Shown: positions 8,800 to 18,325, numbered from the stretch's first letter. The stretch: 64,000 nucleotides of DNA from Terriglobia bacterium (GCA_020073265.1 JAIQFN010000026.1:20600-84599); one strand, 5' to 3'. Program-made: numbers and translations. Notes: generated from the letters alone by a model not told the origin.

Positions 8800-10958
8800 G
8801 CCAGTGCTCCTATGATCTTGTCCTTGGTGATCGGCAGATCCTTCATGCGCTTGCCGATCGCGTTGAAGACGGCGTTGGCGACGGCGGCGACCGCGGGAAC
8901 TTTGCTCGACTCGCCCATGCTTTTTGCGCCGTAGGGTCCGTAGCCGTCGTCGGATTCAATGAAAATGGTCTCGATGTCCGGCACGTCGCGGTGGGTGGAG
9001 ATGCGCGCGCCGTAGTAGCCGGCGGTGAGCGGCGCGCCGGAGGCACGGTCGTATACCAGGTCCTCGTGCAGCGCCATGCCGATGCCCATGATGGCGCCAC
9101 CCTTGATCTGGCTGATAGCGGTGAGCGGGTTCATGACGCGGCCGCAGTCGTGCACGCACAGATACTTGGTGACGCGCGCGCGTCCGAGTTCGGTATCGAC
9201 TTCCACTTCGACGAAGTGCGCGCCGAAGGTGTTGCGCACCTTGCCGCCTTCGACTCGAGGGTTGGGGCCGGCGGAGGCGGTGAGGAAGTCGCTGCCCTTG
9301 GGGAGTCCTTTTTCGGCGATCTGGCGTTTGAGATCGTGCGCGGCTTCCACCACGGCGTGCCCGGTCATGATGGTGGTGCGGCTGCCGGATTCGCCGACCG
9401 AATAGGGACAGCGGTCGGTGTCGCCCCACACGACTTCGATTTGGGACAGCGGGACTTCGAGCGCCTCGGCGGCGATCAGGCCCATGGTGGTCTTGGCACC
9501 GGCGCCGACGTCGGTGACGCCGACGTGCACGCTGTAGCGTCCTTTCGAATCGACGCGCAGCACGGCGTTGCTGCGGCCGACTCCGGAGCGGAACGATAGG
9601 AAGGCGAACCCCGCGCCGCGCTTGATGGGACCGGGCTCAGAACCGGGCACCGGACGCCAGCGCTTCTTCCACTCGAAGGTCTCGACGCCGCGGCGGATGC
9701 ATTCCTCGAGAGTGTAGTTGGTGTACTCGGCCTGGTCGTTGGCCTTGCGCGTCATGTTCTTCAGCACGAAGTCCACCGGGTCCATCTTCATTTTGTAAGC
9801 GACGTCGTCCATCATGGACTGGATGCCGAAGTAGCCTTGCGGGTACTCAGGGCCGCGGAAATTTCCCGAGACCGTCTTGTTGGTATAGACGGGAGAAATG
9901 ATGGTCTCGATGTTGGGGCACTGATAGCATTCGATGCCGCCGATGGCGCCGGAGTTTTTGCGATAGCCGCCCATGCCGCTGAAGCCGCGCAGTTGGATGG
10001 CTTTGAGCGTGCCGTCGTTCGCGACGCCGACCTTGTAGTACTGGACGGTGGGCCAGCGGCCGTGCATGCCGATGAAATCTTCCTTGCGCGAGAATTCCAG
10101 CTTGACGGGCGCGCCGGACATTTTGGCGAGCGTGGCGGCGATCAGGTCGGCATCCTGATTCTGGTTCTTGTTGCCGAAGTTGCCGCCCATGTACTGGCAG
10201 ACCACGCGCACGTTTTCGTCGGCGAGGCCAAGGTCGCGCGCAATATCGTGACGGCAGTTGGCGATGCCGCCGGTGGGAGTGTAGACGGTGAGCTTGTCGC
10301 CTTCCCAATGCGCGACGGCGGCGCGCGGTTCCATCTGGGCGTTGTGAACGAACGCGGTGCTGTAGCGATCCTCGAAGACGTGATCGGAAGCACGGAAGCC
10401 GTCCTCGACGTTGCCGCGCTTTTGTCCGATGGGTTGGGCTTCGTTGCGGGGATTGAGCGCCAGGTTTCCTTCGGGCCAGACTTGGGGAGCGCCGGGCTTG
10501 AGGGCTTCCTCGGGTTCGAGGACGTGCGGCAGCACCTCGTAGTCGACCGCGATCAGATGGAGCGCGTCTTCGGCGATGTGACGATCGGTGGCCGCGACGG
10601 CCGCGACTGGGTCGCCGATGAAGCGGACCGGGTTGTTGAACGCGTAGCGCCGCTGCTTGGTGTTCTTCTTTATGTCGTCGTTATATTGGATGCCGCCCGC
10701 GACCGAGCCGGCGCCCCACACCACCTTGCAGTTATCGTGCGTGATCACGGCTTTGACGCCAGGGAGCGCCTGCGCCTTGGAAACATCGATGCCGCGGATG
10801 CGCGCGTGGGCGTGCGGGCTGCGGAGCACGCGGGCGTAGAGCATGCCGGGCAGTTTCACATCGCCAGTGTAGTGGGCGCGGCCGGTGACGCGCTCGAGGG
10901 CATCGATGCGCGGGGTGGGATGGCCGACGGTCTTGAGAGGCTTCATGGTTTCGCTCAT
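8796..10958 (-). CDS. xanthine dehydrogenase-family molybdopterin-binding subunit
   Basis: The product is 720 aa. The ATG at 10958 overlaps the stop of the Fe-S subunit (ATGA), which fixes the start. The N-terminal domain begins GHPTPRIDALERVTGRAHYT. Cofactor-binding segments include VVCQYMGGNFGNKNQNQDAD, and the C-terminal GAKSMGESSKVPAVAAVANA carries the conserved catalytic Glu. The family hydroxylates aldehydes or N-heterocycles. The usual first Moco loop 'GGGFGGK' is changed to GGNFGNKNQNQ, so substrate and activity are uncertain. There is no signal peptide; export would be by hitch-hiking on the Tat-signalled partner. Confidence 0.88.
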   Translation of the reverse strand: MSETMKPLKTVGHPTPRIDALERVTGRAHYTGDVKLPGMLYARVLRSPHAHARIRGIDVSKAQALPGVKAVITHDNCKVVWGAGSVAGGIQYNDDIKKNTKQRRYAFNNPVRFIGDPVAAVAATDRHIAEDALHLIAVDYEVLPHVLEPEEALKPGAPQVWPEGNLALNPRNEAQPIGQKRGNVEDGFRASDHVFEDRYSTAFVHNAQMEPRAAVAHWEGDKLTVYTPTGGIANCRHDIARDLGLADENVRVVCQYMGGNFGNKNQNQDADLIAATLAKMSGAPVKLEFSRKEDFIGMHGRWPTVQYYKVGVANDGTLKAIQLRGFSGMGGYRKNSGAIGGIECYQCPNIETIISPVYTNKTVSGNFRGPEYPQGYFGIQSMMDDVAYKMKMDPVDFVLKNMTRKANDQAEYTNYTLEECIRRGVETFEWKKRWRPVPGSEPGPIKRGAGFAFLSFRSGVGRSNAVLRVDSKGRYSVHVGVTDVGAGAKTTMGLIAAEALEVPLSQIEVVWGDTDRCPYSVGESGSRTTIMTGHAVVEAAHDLKRQIAEKGLPKGSDFLTASAGPNPRVEGGKVRNTFGAHFVEVEVDTELGRARVTKYLCVHDCGRVMNPLTAISQIKGGAIMGIGMALHEDLVYDRASGAPLTAGYYGARISTHRDVPDIETIFIESDDGYGPYGAKSMGESSKVPAVAAVANAVFNAIGKRMKDLPITKDKIIGALA

Positions 10959-11608
10959 GACAGGCCTCCTTGCGCTGCGCGTTTGCGATTCGCGGCGGTG
11001 GATTTTCTCCCGGCGGGCGCTGACGCGGCGAGCACCGCTTCGACGTAGCGATTGTAGTTGGAGCAGCGGCAGATGTTGCCGGTCATGGCGGCCTGCACTT
11101 CGTCGTGCGTGGGATGCGGGTTGGAGTTGAGCAGCGCCTTGGCGGCCATGAGCTGGCCGGAAGTGCAGAAGCCGCACTGTGGCGCGTCGTGTTCGATGAA
11201 GGCGTGCTGGAGCGGGTCGAGCTGGTTGCCGTGCGACAGGCCCTCGACGGTCTGGATGGTGCGGCCGTCGGCCCAGACCGCGAGATTGCTGCAGGAGTAG
11301 ACCGGCTTGCCGTCCAGCAGCACGGTGCAGGCGCCGCACTCGCCGCGGTCGCAACCGATCTTGGTGCCGGTGAGTCCGAGATGATCGCGCAGCATTTCGG
11401 CGATCGACCAGCGGTCTTCGACATCGATGCGTTGGACTTTGCCGTTGACCGTGACGCGGATAGTGCTGTGCGGCACGCCCGGCGCGATTTGAGTTTCCTG
11501 TGTCTGGGCTTGGATGGCGGGAGCGGCGGTGGCGGCGACGACCGCGACTCCGGTGCCTTCCATGAACTTGCGGCGTGAAATCCGGCCCTTGGCCTTGATC
11601 TTCGGCAT
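10955..11608 (-). CDS. Tat-exported 2Fe-2S subunit of molybdenum hydroxylase
   Basis: The product is 217 aa. The ATG at 11608 is chosen over a GTG 9 bases upstream because GGAGG lies 8 bases before it. A twin-arginine signal (SRRKFMEGTGVAVVAATAA) occupies about residues 10-35. The plant-type ferredoxin motif CDRGECGACTVLLDGKPVYS is followed by the second [2Fe-2S] helical motif CGFCTSGQ...GNICRC. It shuttles electrons from the molybdenum site to FAD. A Tat-bearing Fe-S subunit plus co-transcribed FAD and Mo subunits resembles the PaoABC (YagTSR) periplasmic aldehyde oxidase, although the gene order here is Fe-S, Mo, FAD. Confidence 0.88.
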   Translation of the reverse strand: MPKIKAKGRISRRKFMEGTGVAVVAATAAPAIQAQTQETQIAPGVPHSTIRVTVNGKVQRIDVEDRWSIAEMLRDHLGLTGTKIGCDRGECGACTVLLDGKPVYSCSNLAVWADGRTIQTVEGLSHGNQLDPLQHAFIEHDAPQCGFCTSGQLMAAKALLNSNPHPTHDEVQAAMTGNICRCSNYNRYVEAVLAASAPAGRKSTAANRKRAAQGGLS

Positions 11609-11902
11609 ACGCAGCACCTCCGGCGCGCTGAATTGAACTGATTATAAGCGATTCGGGGCGCGGGTGGCCGGGAGTATCGAGTGCGACGGTACCCAGGTGC
11701 GCCGGTGTCCTGGTGCGAGGCGATGCGATTGTTGCGCACAGGGCGCGCGATGTTTTTTGAAAAAACGAAGCCAGTTGCGACGGTCAAAGTAGAAAAGTTG
11801 CGGTTTGGCTGTTGTGGTGCGCCCGGCATGGTTCAAAGTGATCCTAAACCGCTGGACTGCCGGCTGGGCACGCTAGGATGGGCAAGGTCTGGATGGGGAA
11901 GG
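11609..11902. other. gene-free interval upstream of the molybdenum hydroxylase operon
   Basis: No credible coding region or RNA is visible. The interval should hold the promoter of the minus-strand operon beginning at 11608, but no clear hexamers stand out. The terminator of the gene at 11932-12399 lies at its right edge. Confidence 0.5.
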
Positions 11903-11926
11903 TGAAATAAAACGCCGAGGGGCGTC
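11903..11926 (-). terminator. rho-independent terminator after the 155-aa gene
   Basis: On the minus strand, 6 bases past the stop of the gene at 11932-12399, ACGCC-CCTC-GGCGT forms a 5-bp stem and is followed by TTTTATTTC. The stem is short but position and T-run fit. Confidence 0.6.
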
Positions 11927-11931
11927 AGTAT

Positions 11932-12399
11932 TCAGTTCTTGACAGTCAGGGCGGCCGAGTCAAGAGCCTTCTTGCCCGTTACGCCTTCCAGGCCAGTCAA
12001 GACGCCGCGGTAGTCGTTCTTGTCGCACTGTATCGCCAGACCGCCCTTCTGGTCCGCGTTGGCCCAGGTCAATCCGATGAAATGTTTCTTGGACTTGGTG
12101 AGGGCCATCAACGCTCCTACGCCAAGAGTGACAACGCCAATGCCAATAGCGGCTCCCACGCGACGGTGAACGTCCTGACCATAACTGATCTCCGTCACCG
12201 CTGAGGCGGGAATTGTTACCACATCCGTTTTGTCTCTTACCAGCCGAATCTGGTTAGGCTCGATGTATAGCTTCAAGTCGACTCCAGCCTTGAGATCGGG
12301 GACCGACCCGCCATCATATGCGACCTTGTAACCGTTGTCTGCAGCGAAGACAGCGGTTGGAACTAGCATGCAAAGGACGGCCGCGAGTATGCGCTTCAT
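11932..12399 (-). CDS. hypothetical exported protein
   Basis: The product is 155 aa. There is a signal peptide (MKRILAAVLCMLVPTAVFAA) and AGGAGA before the ATG. The mature part starts YKVAYDGGSVPDLKAGVDLK and contains a hydrophobic Gly-rich segment (AAIGIGVVTLGVGALMALTK, about residues 83-102) that may be a membrane helix. FIGLTWANADQKGGLAIQCD follows. The function is unknown. Small proteins of this layout are common in Acidobacteriota (general recollection). The gene stands alone, with its own terminator. Confidence 0.7.
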   Translation of the reverse strand: MKRILAAVLCMLVPTAVFAADNGYKVAYDGGSVPDLKAGVDLKLYIEPNQIRLVRDKTDVVTIPASAVTEISYGQDVHRRVGAAIGIGVVTLGVGALMALTKSKKHFIGLTWANADQKGGLAIQCDKNDYRGVLTGLEGVTGKKALDSAALTVKN

Positions 12400-12808
12400 A
12401 TTGTCTCCTGACGGATTGGATTCTTGGGTTCGTGGCTTTCAGAAATGTGCCACTCGGCTTCCGTCGCGACGAGCGTCCGGCGTGATGCTCTTACGGGACG
12501 CTCTAAGAAAGATGGTTAGGGATCTTAAGAATCGCCTTTGGCTGGATATTGCTGCACGCGGGGCACCATCCCGCTGACGCGAGGAAGATGGTGCTCTTCA
12601 AAGCCCGTTCAAAGGTTTATCTCTCAGGTATGGCTTATTTTGCTCACCTAATTGGGTGCGAGTCCGGTTGTCTCGCCGCTGGTGATAGCGACAACAGGAC
12701 TGGGACTCACGCATGAAGCGAAGGCATGGATTCAGTCAGACAAACGTAAACGGCGGGCCGGCCAGTTCGCAGCTCTGGCCGTGACGTTGGCCGGCGACCG
12801 CCTTAGAG
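12400..12808. other. gene-free interval
   Basis: Only short frames without family resemblance or ribosome-binding site are present. I see no RNA gene, repeat or obvious regulatory structure. Confidence 0.5.
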
Positions 12809-13288
12809 TTAGGGATGAGGGAGGCGATCCAGAATCCCTTTCAGCAATGCAGGAGAGTATCGGAAGTTGGTTTTCGTAAGGCGGTCGATGGCCGTTGTCA
12901 GATCAACGAGCCCCTGCAAGGAGGCTGCGGCGAGCACGGCCAATGTGCCCGCTACGCGCAGGCCTCGGTCGGTGGCAACACGGCGTGCTGACTTCTCGTC
13001 GAGCAGGATTACATCAGCACTGGCCGATTGTGCCAGAAGTATCGCCGCCTTTTCTCCAGACTGCAGCTTCTCCATGCCGGTCTCCGCGCCGCGTGGGTCC
13101 TCTTGGACGGCGATCCAAGTCGGGAGGTTGGCCGCCCAATCGCGAACAGCATCTGGAGCATCGTCGTAGCGAAGTTCAGCAAGCACGGCCCGCGGCAACA
13201 GGACTTGATCAAACAGCTTGGGAAGAAGATCAATATCGCCGATTAGAACGAGATAGCAGATCGGTGACGTATCCGAGACGGCGATCAT
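12809..13288 (-). CDS. PIN-like DUF3368 toxin
   Basis: The product is 159 aa. The start MIAVSDTSPICYLVLIGDID has the early Asp of PIN-like nucleases (V-x-D-T/A-S-P) and matches DUF3368 proteins. LQSGEKAAILLAQSASADVI holds the central Glu, and VILLDEKSARRVATDRGLRV the conserved acidic D-E-x-x-A-R motif. The fold is a metal-dependent RNase and would act as a toxin. The ATG overlaps the stop of the UPF0175 gene (ATGA), the standard arrangement of this antitoxin-toxin pair. All key acidic residues appear present, so it is probably functional. Confidence 0.85.
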   Translation of the reverse strand: MIAVSDTSPICYLVLIGDIDLLPKLFDQVLLPRAVLAELRYDDAPDAVRDWAANLPTWIAVQEDPRGAETGMEKLQSGEKAAILLAQSASADVILLDEKSARRVATDRGLRVAGTLAVLAAASLQGLVDLTTAIDRLTKTNFRYSPALLKGILDRLPHP

Positions 13289-13551
13289 CGCCGGGATGCG
13301 TCACGAATTGCCGCCATATCCCGTTCCAGGTCGTCCATCGTGTAATCGTGATACGCGCCGGCGTGCCGCAGGAGCGCTTCCGTCTCCCAGCGGGAGCGCA
13401 GCCCGAGCATCTGCTGCACCTGGGCAGGCGTGATGGTTCCGGAGCGATAGGCTTCGACGGCGACAGCCTCGAGCACGGCCCGAGATACGTCACCGGCGTG
13501 GGCGCCCAGCGCGCGCCCGATTTCGTCCGGGATCTCAATGGCGACGTTCAC
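13285..13551 (-). CDS. UPF0175-family antitoxin
   Basis: The product is 88 aa from a GTG at 13551 with GGAAGGG upstream. It begins MNVAIEIPDEIGRALGAHAG, then AVAVEAYRSGTITPAQVQQM, followed by LGLRSRWETEALLRHAGAYH; this matches UPF0175, a small family found beside DUF3368 genes. The SGTITPAQVQQMLG part resembles a helix-turn-helix, implying autoregulation. It is the first gene of the pair. Confidence 0.82.
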   Translation of the reverse strand: MNVAIEIPDEIGRALGAHAGDVSRAVLEAVAVEAYRSGTITPAQVQQMLGLRSRWETEALLRHAGAYHDYTMDDLERDMAAIRDASRR

Positions 13552-13631
13552 AGCGGCCCTTCCTATACTCTAGCGGAAACGTCTGACGTGGGTCGCCGGG
13601 AACTATTTGGATGGGGAAAAGACGAACAATC

Positions 13632-13726
13632 TGGCGGAAGCTAGTGGGAGTCGAACCCACCTGCGACACAAAGTACCGCACGCTGGTTTTGAAGACCAGG
13701 CCCAGCACCGGCCAAGACTAGCTCCC
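13632..13726 (-). tRNA. selC: tRNA-Sec (anticodon TCA)
   Basis: The RNA is 95 nt including encoded CCA. An 8-bp acceptor (GGGAGCTA with TAGCTTCC, one G-T pair) stacks on a 5-bp T stem (GTGGG/CCCAC), the 8/5 geometry specific to bacterial tRNA-Sec. The anticodon stem CTGGT/ACCAG frames the loop CTTCAAA with TCA at positions 34-36. A long variable arm and discriminator G73 also fit. It inserts selenocysteine at UGA codons with a SECIS element. No selenoprotein or selA/B/D is visible in this window. Confidence 0.93.
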
Positions 13727-13781
13727 AGGCGTGATTCTAGCACCTCCGCGCGCTGGTTCCGCAAAATCCGGCGCGCGCGGA

Positions 13782-14366
13782 TCAGCCTGCGGCGCTTGCG
13801 GACGGCTGCGTTCCGGCCAGACCCAGGTCGGCGGCGCGCTCGCGCATGGCCTGGATGCAGAACTCGATGTGCTGGTCGAGGTCGACCTCGAGCGCGGCGG
13901 CGCCGTTCAGAATATCGTCGCGGTTCACCGAGCGCGCGAAGGCTTTGTCCTTGAGTTTCTTCCGCACCGACTTGACGTCCACCTCATGGATGCTGCGGTT
14001 GGGCTTGACGTAGGAGCAGGCGGTCAGGAAGCCGGCCAGCTCGTCGCAGGCGAACAGAGTTTTCTCGAGGCGCGACTCGCGCGGGACGCCGGTGAAATCG
14101 GCATGCGACAGAATCGCGCGCCGGATCTCGGCATCCACGCCGCGCTCGGCCAGGATCGGCTCGCCCTTGGTGGGATGGTCCGGCAGTTGGGGATGGATCT
14201 CCCAGTCGAAGTCGTGCAGCAGCGCCGTCACCGACCATTTGCTCTCGTCTTCAGTGAACTTGCGCGCGTATGCGGTGACGCAGGCTTCCACGGCTAGCGC
14301 GTGCCGGCGCAGACCGTCGGACTTAGTGAATTCGCACAGCAGTTCCCAGGCTTGTTCGCGGTCCAT
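13782..14366 (-). CDS. HD-domain hydrolase
   Basis: The product is 194 aa. The N-terminal half is an HD domain: GLRRHALAVEACVTAYARKF gives the first His, and VTALLHDFDWEIHPQLPDHP the H-D pair. ILSHADFTGVPRESRLEKTL and a later Asp (FACDELAGF) complete the metal site. The protein is predicted to be a small cytoplasmic metal-dependent phosphohydrolase of the HDIG type; its substrate is unknown. It lies between selC and the divergent tRNA-Ala. Confidence 0.78.
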   Translation of the reverse strand: MDREQAWELLCEFTKSDGLRRHALAVEACVTAYARKFTEDESKWSVTALLHDFDWEIHPQLPDHPTKGEPILAERGVDAEIRRAILSHADFTGVPRESRLEKTLFACDELAGFLTACSYVKPNRSIHEVDVKSVRKKLKDKAFARSVNRDDILNGAAALEVDLDQHIEFCIQAMRERAADLGLAGTQPSASAAG

Positions 14367-14431
14367 GCTCGCTCCGTCTGGACCATGGTAACGAAATCGC
14401 CGTGATATAGTGTGAACAGCACCTCTGGCGT

Positions 14432-14507
14432 GGGCCTGTGGCGCAGTTGGGAGCGCGCTTCCATGGCATGGAAGAGGTCGTGAGTTCGAATCTCACCAGG
14501 TCCACCA
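14432..14507 (+). tRNA. tRNA-Ala (anticodon GGC)
   Basis: The acceptor GGGCCTG pairs with CAGGTCC (one G-T pair), followed by A and encoded CCA. The anticodon stem CTTCC/GGAAG frames ATGGCAT with anticodon GGC. The T arm is GTGAG-TTCGAAT-CTCAC. The 3' part (14463-14507) recurs twice downstream (18490-18534 and 19811-19855), which marks it as an integration target. Confidence 0.94.
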
Positions 14508-14681
14508 ATCCAGGCGTCAGTCCGGCGAACAGGTCCGCGGCGTCGAGGGTGAACTCCCCAAATTCGCATACTTCCCGCCCCGTCATAGAATCTTAAGCGA
14601 ATCTTAGCAGAATCTTCAGGACGGGCCCGTGTGTCTGCGGTTACTGCACACAAGAAGTCATGACAAACAGGAGGCAAAATC

Positions 14682-15092
14682 ATGCAGGACCCATTCATCG
14701 GAACATGGACGCTCAATGTTGAGAAGTCGCAATTCGACGCGAACCATCGGCCCCGGGCGGGCACTATCGCTCTTGAAGTCGACCAGGAAGGTTACTATGT
14801 GCAGAAGGCTGAAGGTGTGAACGAAAAAGGGGAGAACGTTGCTGAGCGCCCGCAACGATACATCGCGGACGGCCAGTACCATCCGATCCAGGGTTTTCCC
14901 GAGCTGAGTTCCCGGGCGACCCGGGTGGACGCAAACACGATGATAACCGAGGCCAAAAGAGAGGATGGATCGATTGTCGGCGGCGCCACTAAGATCGTAT
15001 CCGCGGATGGAAAGTCGATAACGATCGATAACTTTGGCTACGACTCGCAACTTCGGCAATTCAAGATGCGTACAGTGTGGGATCGCCAGTAG
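14682..15092 (+). CDS. hypothetical cytoplasmic protein in tRNA-Ala islet
   Basis: The product is 136 aa. CAGGAGGCA lies about 7 bases before the ATG. The sequence MQDPFIGTWTLNVEKSQFDA, later ALEVDQEGYYVQKAEGVNEK and IVSADGKSITIDNFGYDSQL, has the 'F.GtW.lN..kS.f' opening and beta-rich pattern of small lipocalin-like proteins frequent in Acidobacteriota. No signal peptide is present. The function is unknown. It is the first gene of the islet bounded by tRNA-Ala 3' copies. Confidence 0.68.
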   Translation: MQDPFIGTWTLNVEKSQFDANHRPRAGTIALEVDQEGYYVQKAEGVNEKGENVAERPQRYIADGQYHPIQGFPELSSRATRVDANTMITEAKREDGSIVGGATKIVSADGKSITIDNFGYDSQLRQFKMRTVWDRQ

Positions 15093-15141
15093 ACCGGAAA
15101 TGAGACCGCATTTCCGATCCGCCGATGTCCGTAGGACCTAG

Positions 15142-15205
15142 GACGAACGGCATATGCCTCACTGAAGCTCGCGTGAGATCGAGGATCACGGTCATCGTGA
15201 ATTTG
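15142..15205 (+). pseudogene. decayed copy of the start of the downstream kinase gene
   Basis: The sequence around an ATG at 15153 mirrors the real kinase start at 15305. The preceding 'CCTAgGaCGAACGGCAtATG' matches 'CCTAAGCCGAACGGCACATG' upstream of the kinase, and GTGAGATCGAGGATC matches GCGAGATCGAGGATC. Translation gives MPH, a stop codon, then SSREIEDHGH, against [14 protein letters not shown]. It is a short non-coding duplicate remnant of the 5' end. Confidence 0.5.
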
Positions 15206-15304
15206 GCTGGCGGGATTTGAAGAAAATGATCGGGCCCGGAACAGGCGTGCATCCCCCGCCGTCCTGCAACCCGCTATGATGGAAGAACCTAAGCCGAACG
15301 GCAC

Positions 15305-18300
15305 ATGTCCCCCCAGCGTTGGCGCGAGATCGAGGATCTCTATCACGCGGCTCTCGACTGCGAGCCAGCCGCACGGGCGGCCCTTCTCGCCGGGACCGAC
15401 CAAGAAACGCGGGACGAGGTCGAATCGCTGCTAGCCCAGGATTCGTCAAAGACAGGCGCACTCGATCGGCCTGCTTGGGCTGGCGCGCCCGGGCTCACCG
15501 TCACGAATGCAACGGGGGCGGTGCTGGCCCCGGGAACACAACTGGGACCCTACAAGATCGAAGCGCCGATCGGCAAGGGCGGGATGGGCGAGGTGTATCG
15601 GGCACGCGATACGCGGCTACAGCGTGATGTAGCTGTCAAGGTTCTGCCTCGATCCTTTTCCACCGAGGCCGCGCGGGAGCGTTTCCTACGTGAGGCACGG
15701 GCCGCTTCGGCGCTAAATCATCCCCATATTTGCGCGGTTCACGACATCGGTGAAGCGGCAGGCCATCCATTCCTGGTGATGGAGCTGCTCAAGGGCAAGA
15801 CCCTTCGTGAGCTGATCGGAGGTAAGCCTCTGGATATGCCTGCTGCGCTGGCTCTGAGTATCCAGGTGGCGGAGGCCCTGGAGGCAGCCCACCACGAAGG
15901 GATCGTTCATCGCGACATTAAGCCGGCCAATATCTTTGTGAGCGAACGCGGCCAGGCCAAAGTGCTCGATTTCGGCTTGGCCAAGCAAAGCCAGCATGCG
16001 GACACGGAAGCGCTGACCGAGGCAATGCTAACCGAGCCGGGCTCGGCGATGGGCACCATCGCCTACATGTCGCCGGAGCAGGCTCGCGGCGAGAACGTAG
16101 ATGCGCGCAGCGACCTGTGGTCGTTCGGCGTGGTGCTGTACGAAATGGTGACGGGGTCGCTGCCGTTCGAGGGCCCGACGGCGCCGATGATCTTCGAAGC
16201 GCTCCTGAGCAGGACGCCCCCACTAGTTCGCGAGCGGAACCGGCAAGTTCCGGTCGAGCTGGAGCGGATCATCGGCAAGCTGCTCGAAAAGGATCGCGTG
16301 TTGCGCTACCAAACCGCCGCGGACCTGCGCGGCGATCTGGAACGGTTGCAAGGGGGCCGAAGCTCGGTAGCGCGAACCGGAACACGCCGTCCTCTGGTGA
16401 AATACGGAATCGCCGCCGCCGCGACCCTTGTTGTGGCCGCGGGTGGACTCTTCCTGTGGCAGCAGCGCGGCCGTGCAACGCCGCTCACGGACAGGGACAC
16501 GATTGTCCTTGCTGATTTTGATAACAAGACCGGCGATTCCGTATTCGACGACACTCTGCGCCAGGGTCTGATTTTTCAATTGCAGCAGTCGCCGTACTTG
16601 AGCCTCATTCCGGATCAGAAGATCCACGAAACGCTCAAACTGATGGGCAAGCCGGCTGAATCCGCTCTGGCCGGAGAGACGGCGCGAGAGGTCTGCGAGC
16701 GCGTGGGAGCAAGAGCGATGGTCACGGGAACGATCGCGAGCCTCGGCAGCCACTATGTCATGAGTCTGCGCGCCGAAGGTTGCGCCAACGGCGAAGCGCT
16801 GGACAATCAGCAGGCGCAGGCATCTGGCAAAGACCAGGTTCTCAATACGTTGGGCGACATGGCAGGTCAGTTTCGCGCCCGCGCGGGCGAATCGCTGGCC
16901 GCGATTCGCGAACATAACGTTCCTTTGGAGGAGGCAACCACTCCGTCGCTCGAAGCGTTGAAGGCGTACACCGCGGCAATCACTGTAAGCGGTGACGCAG
17001 CGACCAATCAGCTCCGGCGCGCCACGGAACTGGATCCGGAATTCGCAGCCGCGTGGAGCTTGCTCGCAATCCAATACAGCGGTCTGGGTGAGACCGCCCT
17101 TTCGCGGCAGAGCGCCATCCGGGCCTATCAGGCACGGGAACGGGCCAGTGGACCGGAAAAGTTCAACATCGAATATTCTTACCACCGCAACGTCACCGGA
17201 AACCTCGAGAAGGCGTGGCAGTCCATCTCGCTGTGGCGGCAGACTTATCCGCGAGATCCCAAGGCATTCAGCCTGTCGGGAGGCTACGCTGCGAACGGGA
17301 CCGGACGATTGGAGCAAGTGGTGGAGATGTCGGCGAAGTCCGTGGAGCTCGAACCTGACCAGTTGTATGGATACACGAATCAGGCCGGCGCCCTTTTTTA
17401 TCTGGGGCGATTTGAAGAAGCGGAAAGAGCGTTTGCCGTGGCTGCCGCACATCACGCGACGGGGCAGGGGCCGGACGTGCTAGCGCTCCGCTACCGTCTT
17501 GCATTGTTGAAAGGTGATAAGGCGGGCATGGAGAGATCACTGGCGGAGAGCCGGGAGAATTACGACAGCGAATTGTTGCTGACGGAGGTTCAGGCTCTTG
17601 CCGCGGCGCGCGATGGCCGCCTGAGCGAAGCGGAGCGGTACTCCCGCAGTGCCGTTGAGATGGCCCTACGCGCCGGGCTCCGGGAGCGAACTGCTGTCTT
17701 ACAGGCGACACCGGCCGTGTGGAACGCGCTTTACGAGAACAAAGGTGTCGCGCGGGGAACAGCGCAGAGCGCGCTCAGAACCTTTGAAGGGCGCGAAGTC
17801 GCCTACGCCGCCGGATTTGCTTTAGCGCTGGGGGGCGAGACGGCAAAAGCCGAAGCTCTCGCGGACAAGCTCGACAAAGAATACCCGGAAGACACCCAGG
17901 TCCAGGCGACTTATGTACCGACGCTGCGGGCTCTCGTGGCTCTGGACAAGAGCGACCCGCGCAAAGCGATCGATCTGCTGGAGGCGAACCGGCCCTACGA
18001 ATTCGGTATTCCTCCGCTCGCGTTCATCCATTTCTACGGCAACATGTACCCGATCTACGTTCGCGGCCTTGCGTATCTGGCCCTGCATAAGCCCGAGGAA
18101 GCAGCGGTTGAGTTCGGCAGGCTGTTGGCGCACCCCGGCTTGGCGGCGGGCGATCCGGTCGAGGCCGCGGCTCGGCGGCAGTTGGCACGAGCCTTGGGAA
18201 TGGCCGGAGATCAAGCAAAAGCAAGAGCCGCCTACCAGGACTTTTTTGCATCTTGGAAAGACGCCTTCCCATCAGACATCCCGATTCTCAAGCAAGCTCG

Positions 18301-18325
18301 GGCGGAATACGCCAATCTACAATGA
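15305..18325 (+). CDS. transmembrane Ser/Thr protein kinase with TPR-type sensor
   Basis: The product is 1006 aa. Residues 1-70 are the acidobacterial pre-kinase segment ([20 protein letters not shown]). The kinase domain spans about 80-350: glycine loop [16 protein letters not shown] with Lys112, HRDIKPAN with catalytic Asp204, DFG at 222-224, and [21 protein letters not shown] membrane helix ([20 protein letters not shown]) lies near 370-390. The extracytoplasmic part starts with a TolB/FlgO-like region ([20 protein letters not shown]) and continues into TPR-like helical repeats to the C-terminus. It is a cytoplasmic kinase with a periplasmic sensor. All catalytic motifs are intact. It lies within the tRNA-Ala islet. 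Confidence 0.9.
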   Translation: MSPQRWREIEDLYHAALDCEPAARAALLAGTDQETRDEVESLLAQDSSKTGALDRPAWAGAPGLTVTNATGAVLAPGTQLGPYKIEAPIGKGGMGEVYRARDTRLQRDVAVKVLPRSFSTEAARERFLREARAASALNHPHICAVHDIGEAAGHPFLVMELLKGKTLRELIGGKPLDMPAALALSIQVAEALEAAHHEGIVHRDIKPANIFVSERGQAKVLDFGLAKQSQHADTEALTEAMLTEPGSAMGTIAYMSPEQARGENVDARSDLWSFGVVLYEMVTGSLPFEGPTAPMIFEALLSRTPPLVRERNRQVPVELERIIGKLLEKDRVLRYQTAADLRGDLERLQGGRSSVARTGTRRPLVKYGIAAAATLVVAAGGLFLWQQRGRATPLTDRDTIVLADFDNKTGDSVFDDTLRQGLIFQLQQSPYLSLIPDQKIHETLKLMGKPAESALAGETAREVCERVGARAMVTGTIASLGSHYVMSLRAEGCANGEALDNQQAQASGKDQVLNTLGDMAGQFRARAGESLAAIREHNVPLEEATTPSLEALKAYTAAITVSGDAATNQLRRATELDPEFAAAWSLLAIQYSGLGETALSRQSAIRAYQARERASGPEKFNIEYSYHRNVTGNLEKAWQSISLWRQTYPRDPKAFSLSGGYAANGTGRLEQVVEMSAKSVELEPDQLYGYTNQAGALFYLGRFEEAERAFAVAAAHHATGQGPDVLALRYRLALLKGDKAGMERSLAESRENYDSELLLTEVQALAAARDGRLSEAERYSRSAVEMALRAGLRERTAVLQATPAVWNALYENKGVARGTAQSALRTFEGREVAYAAGFALALGGETAKAEALADKLDKEYPEDTQVQATYVPTLRALVALDKSDPRKAIDLLEANRPYEFGIPPLAFIHFYGNMYPIYVRGLAYLALHKPEEAAVEFGRLLAHPGLAAGDPVEAAARRQLARALGMAGDQAKARAAYQDFFASWKDAFPSDIPILKQARAEYANLQ

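Noticed and set aside
12652..12879. 75-codon plus-strand frame overlapping the end of the DUF3368 gene
   Set aside because: It runs into the toxin gene in antisense and lacks any family resemblance.
13600..13800. A selenoprotein gene next to selC
   Set aside because: I looked for frames continuing through TGA with family resemblance near selC and in the broken genes of the window; none fits, and the interrupted genes stop at TAA or TAG or are frameshifted.
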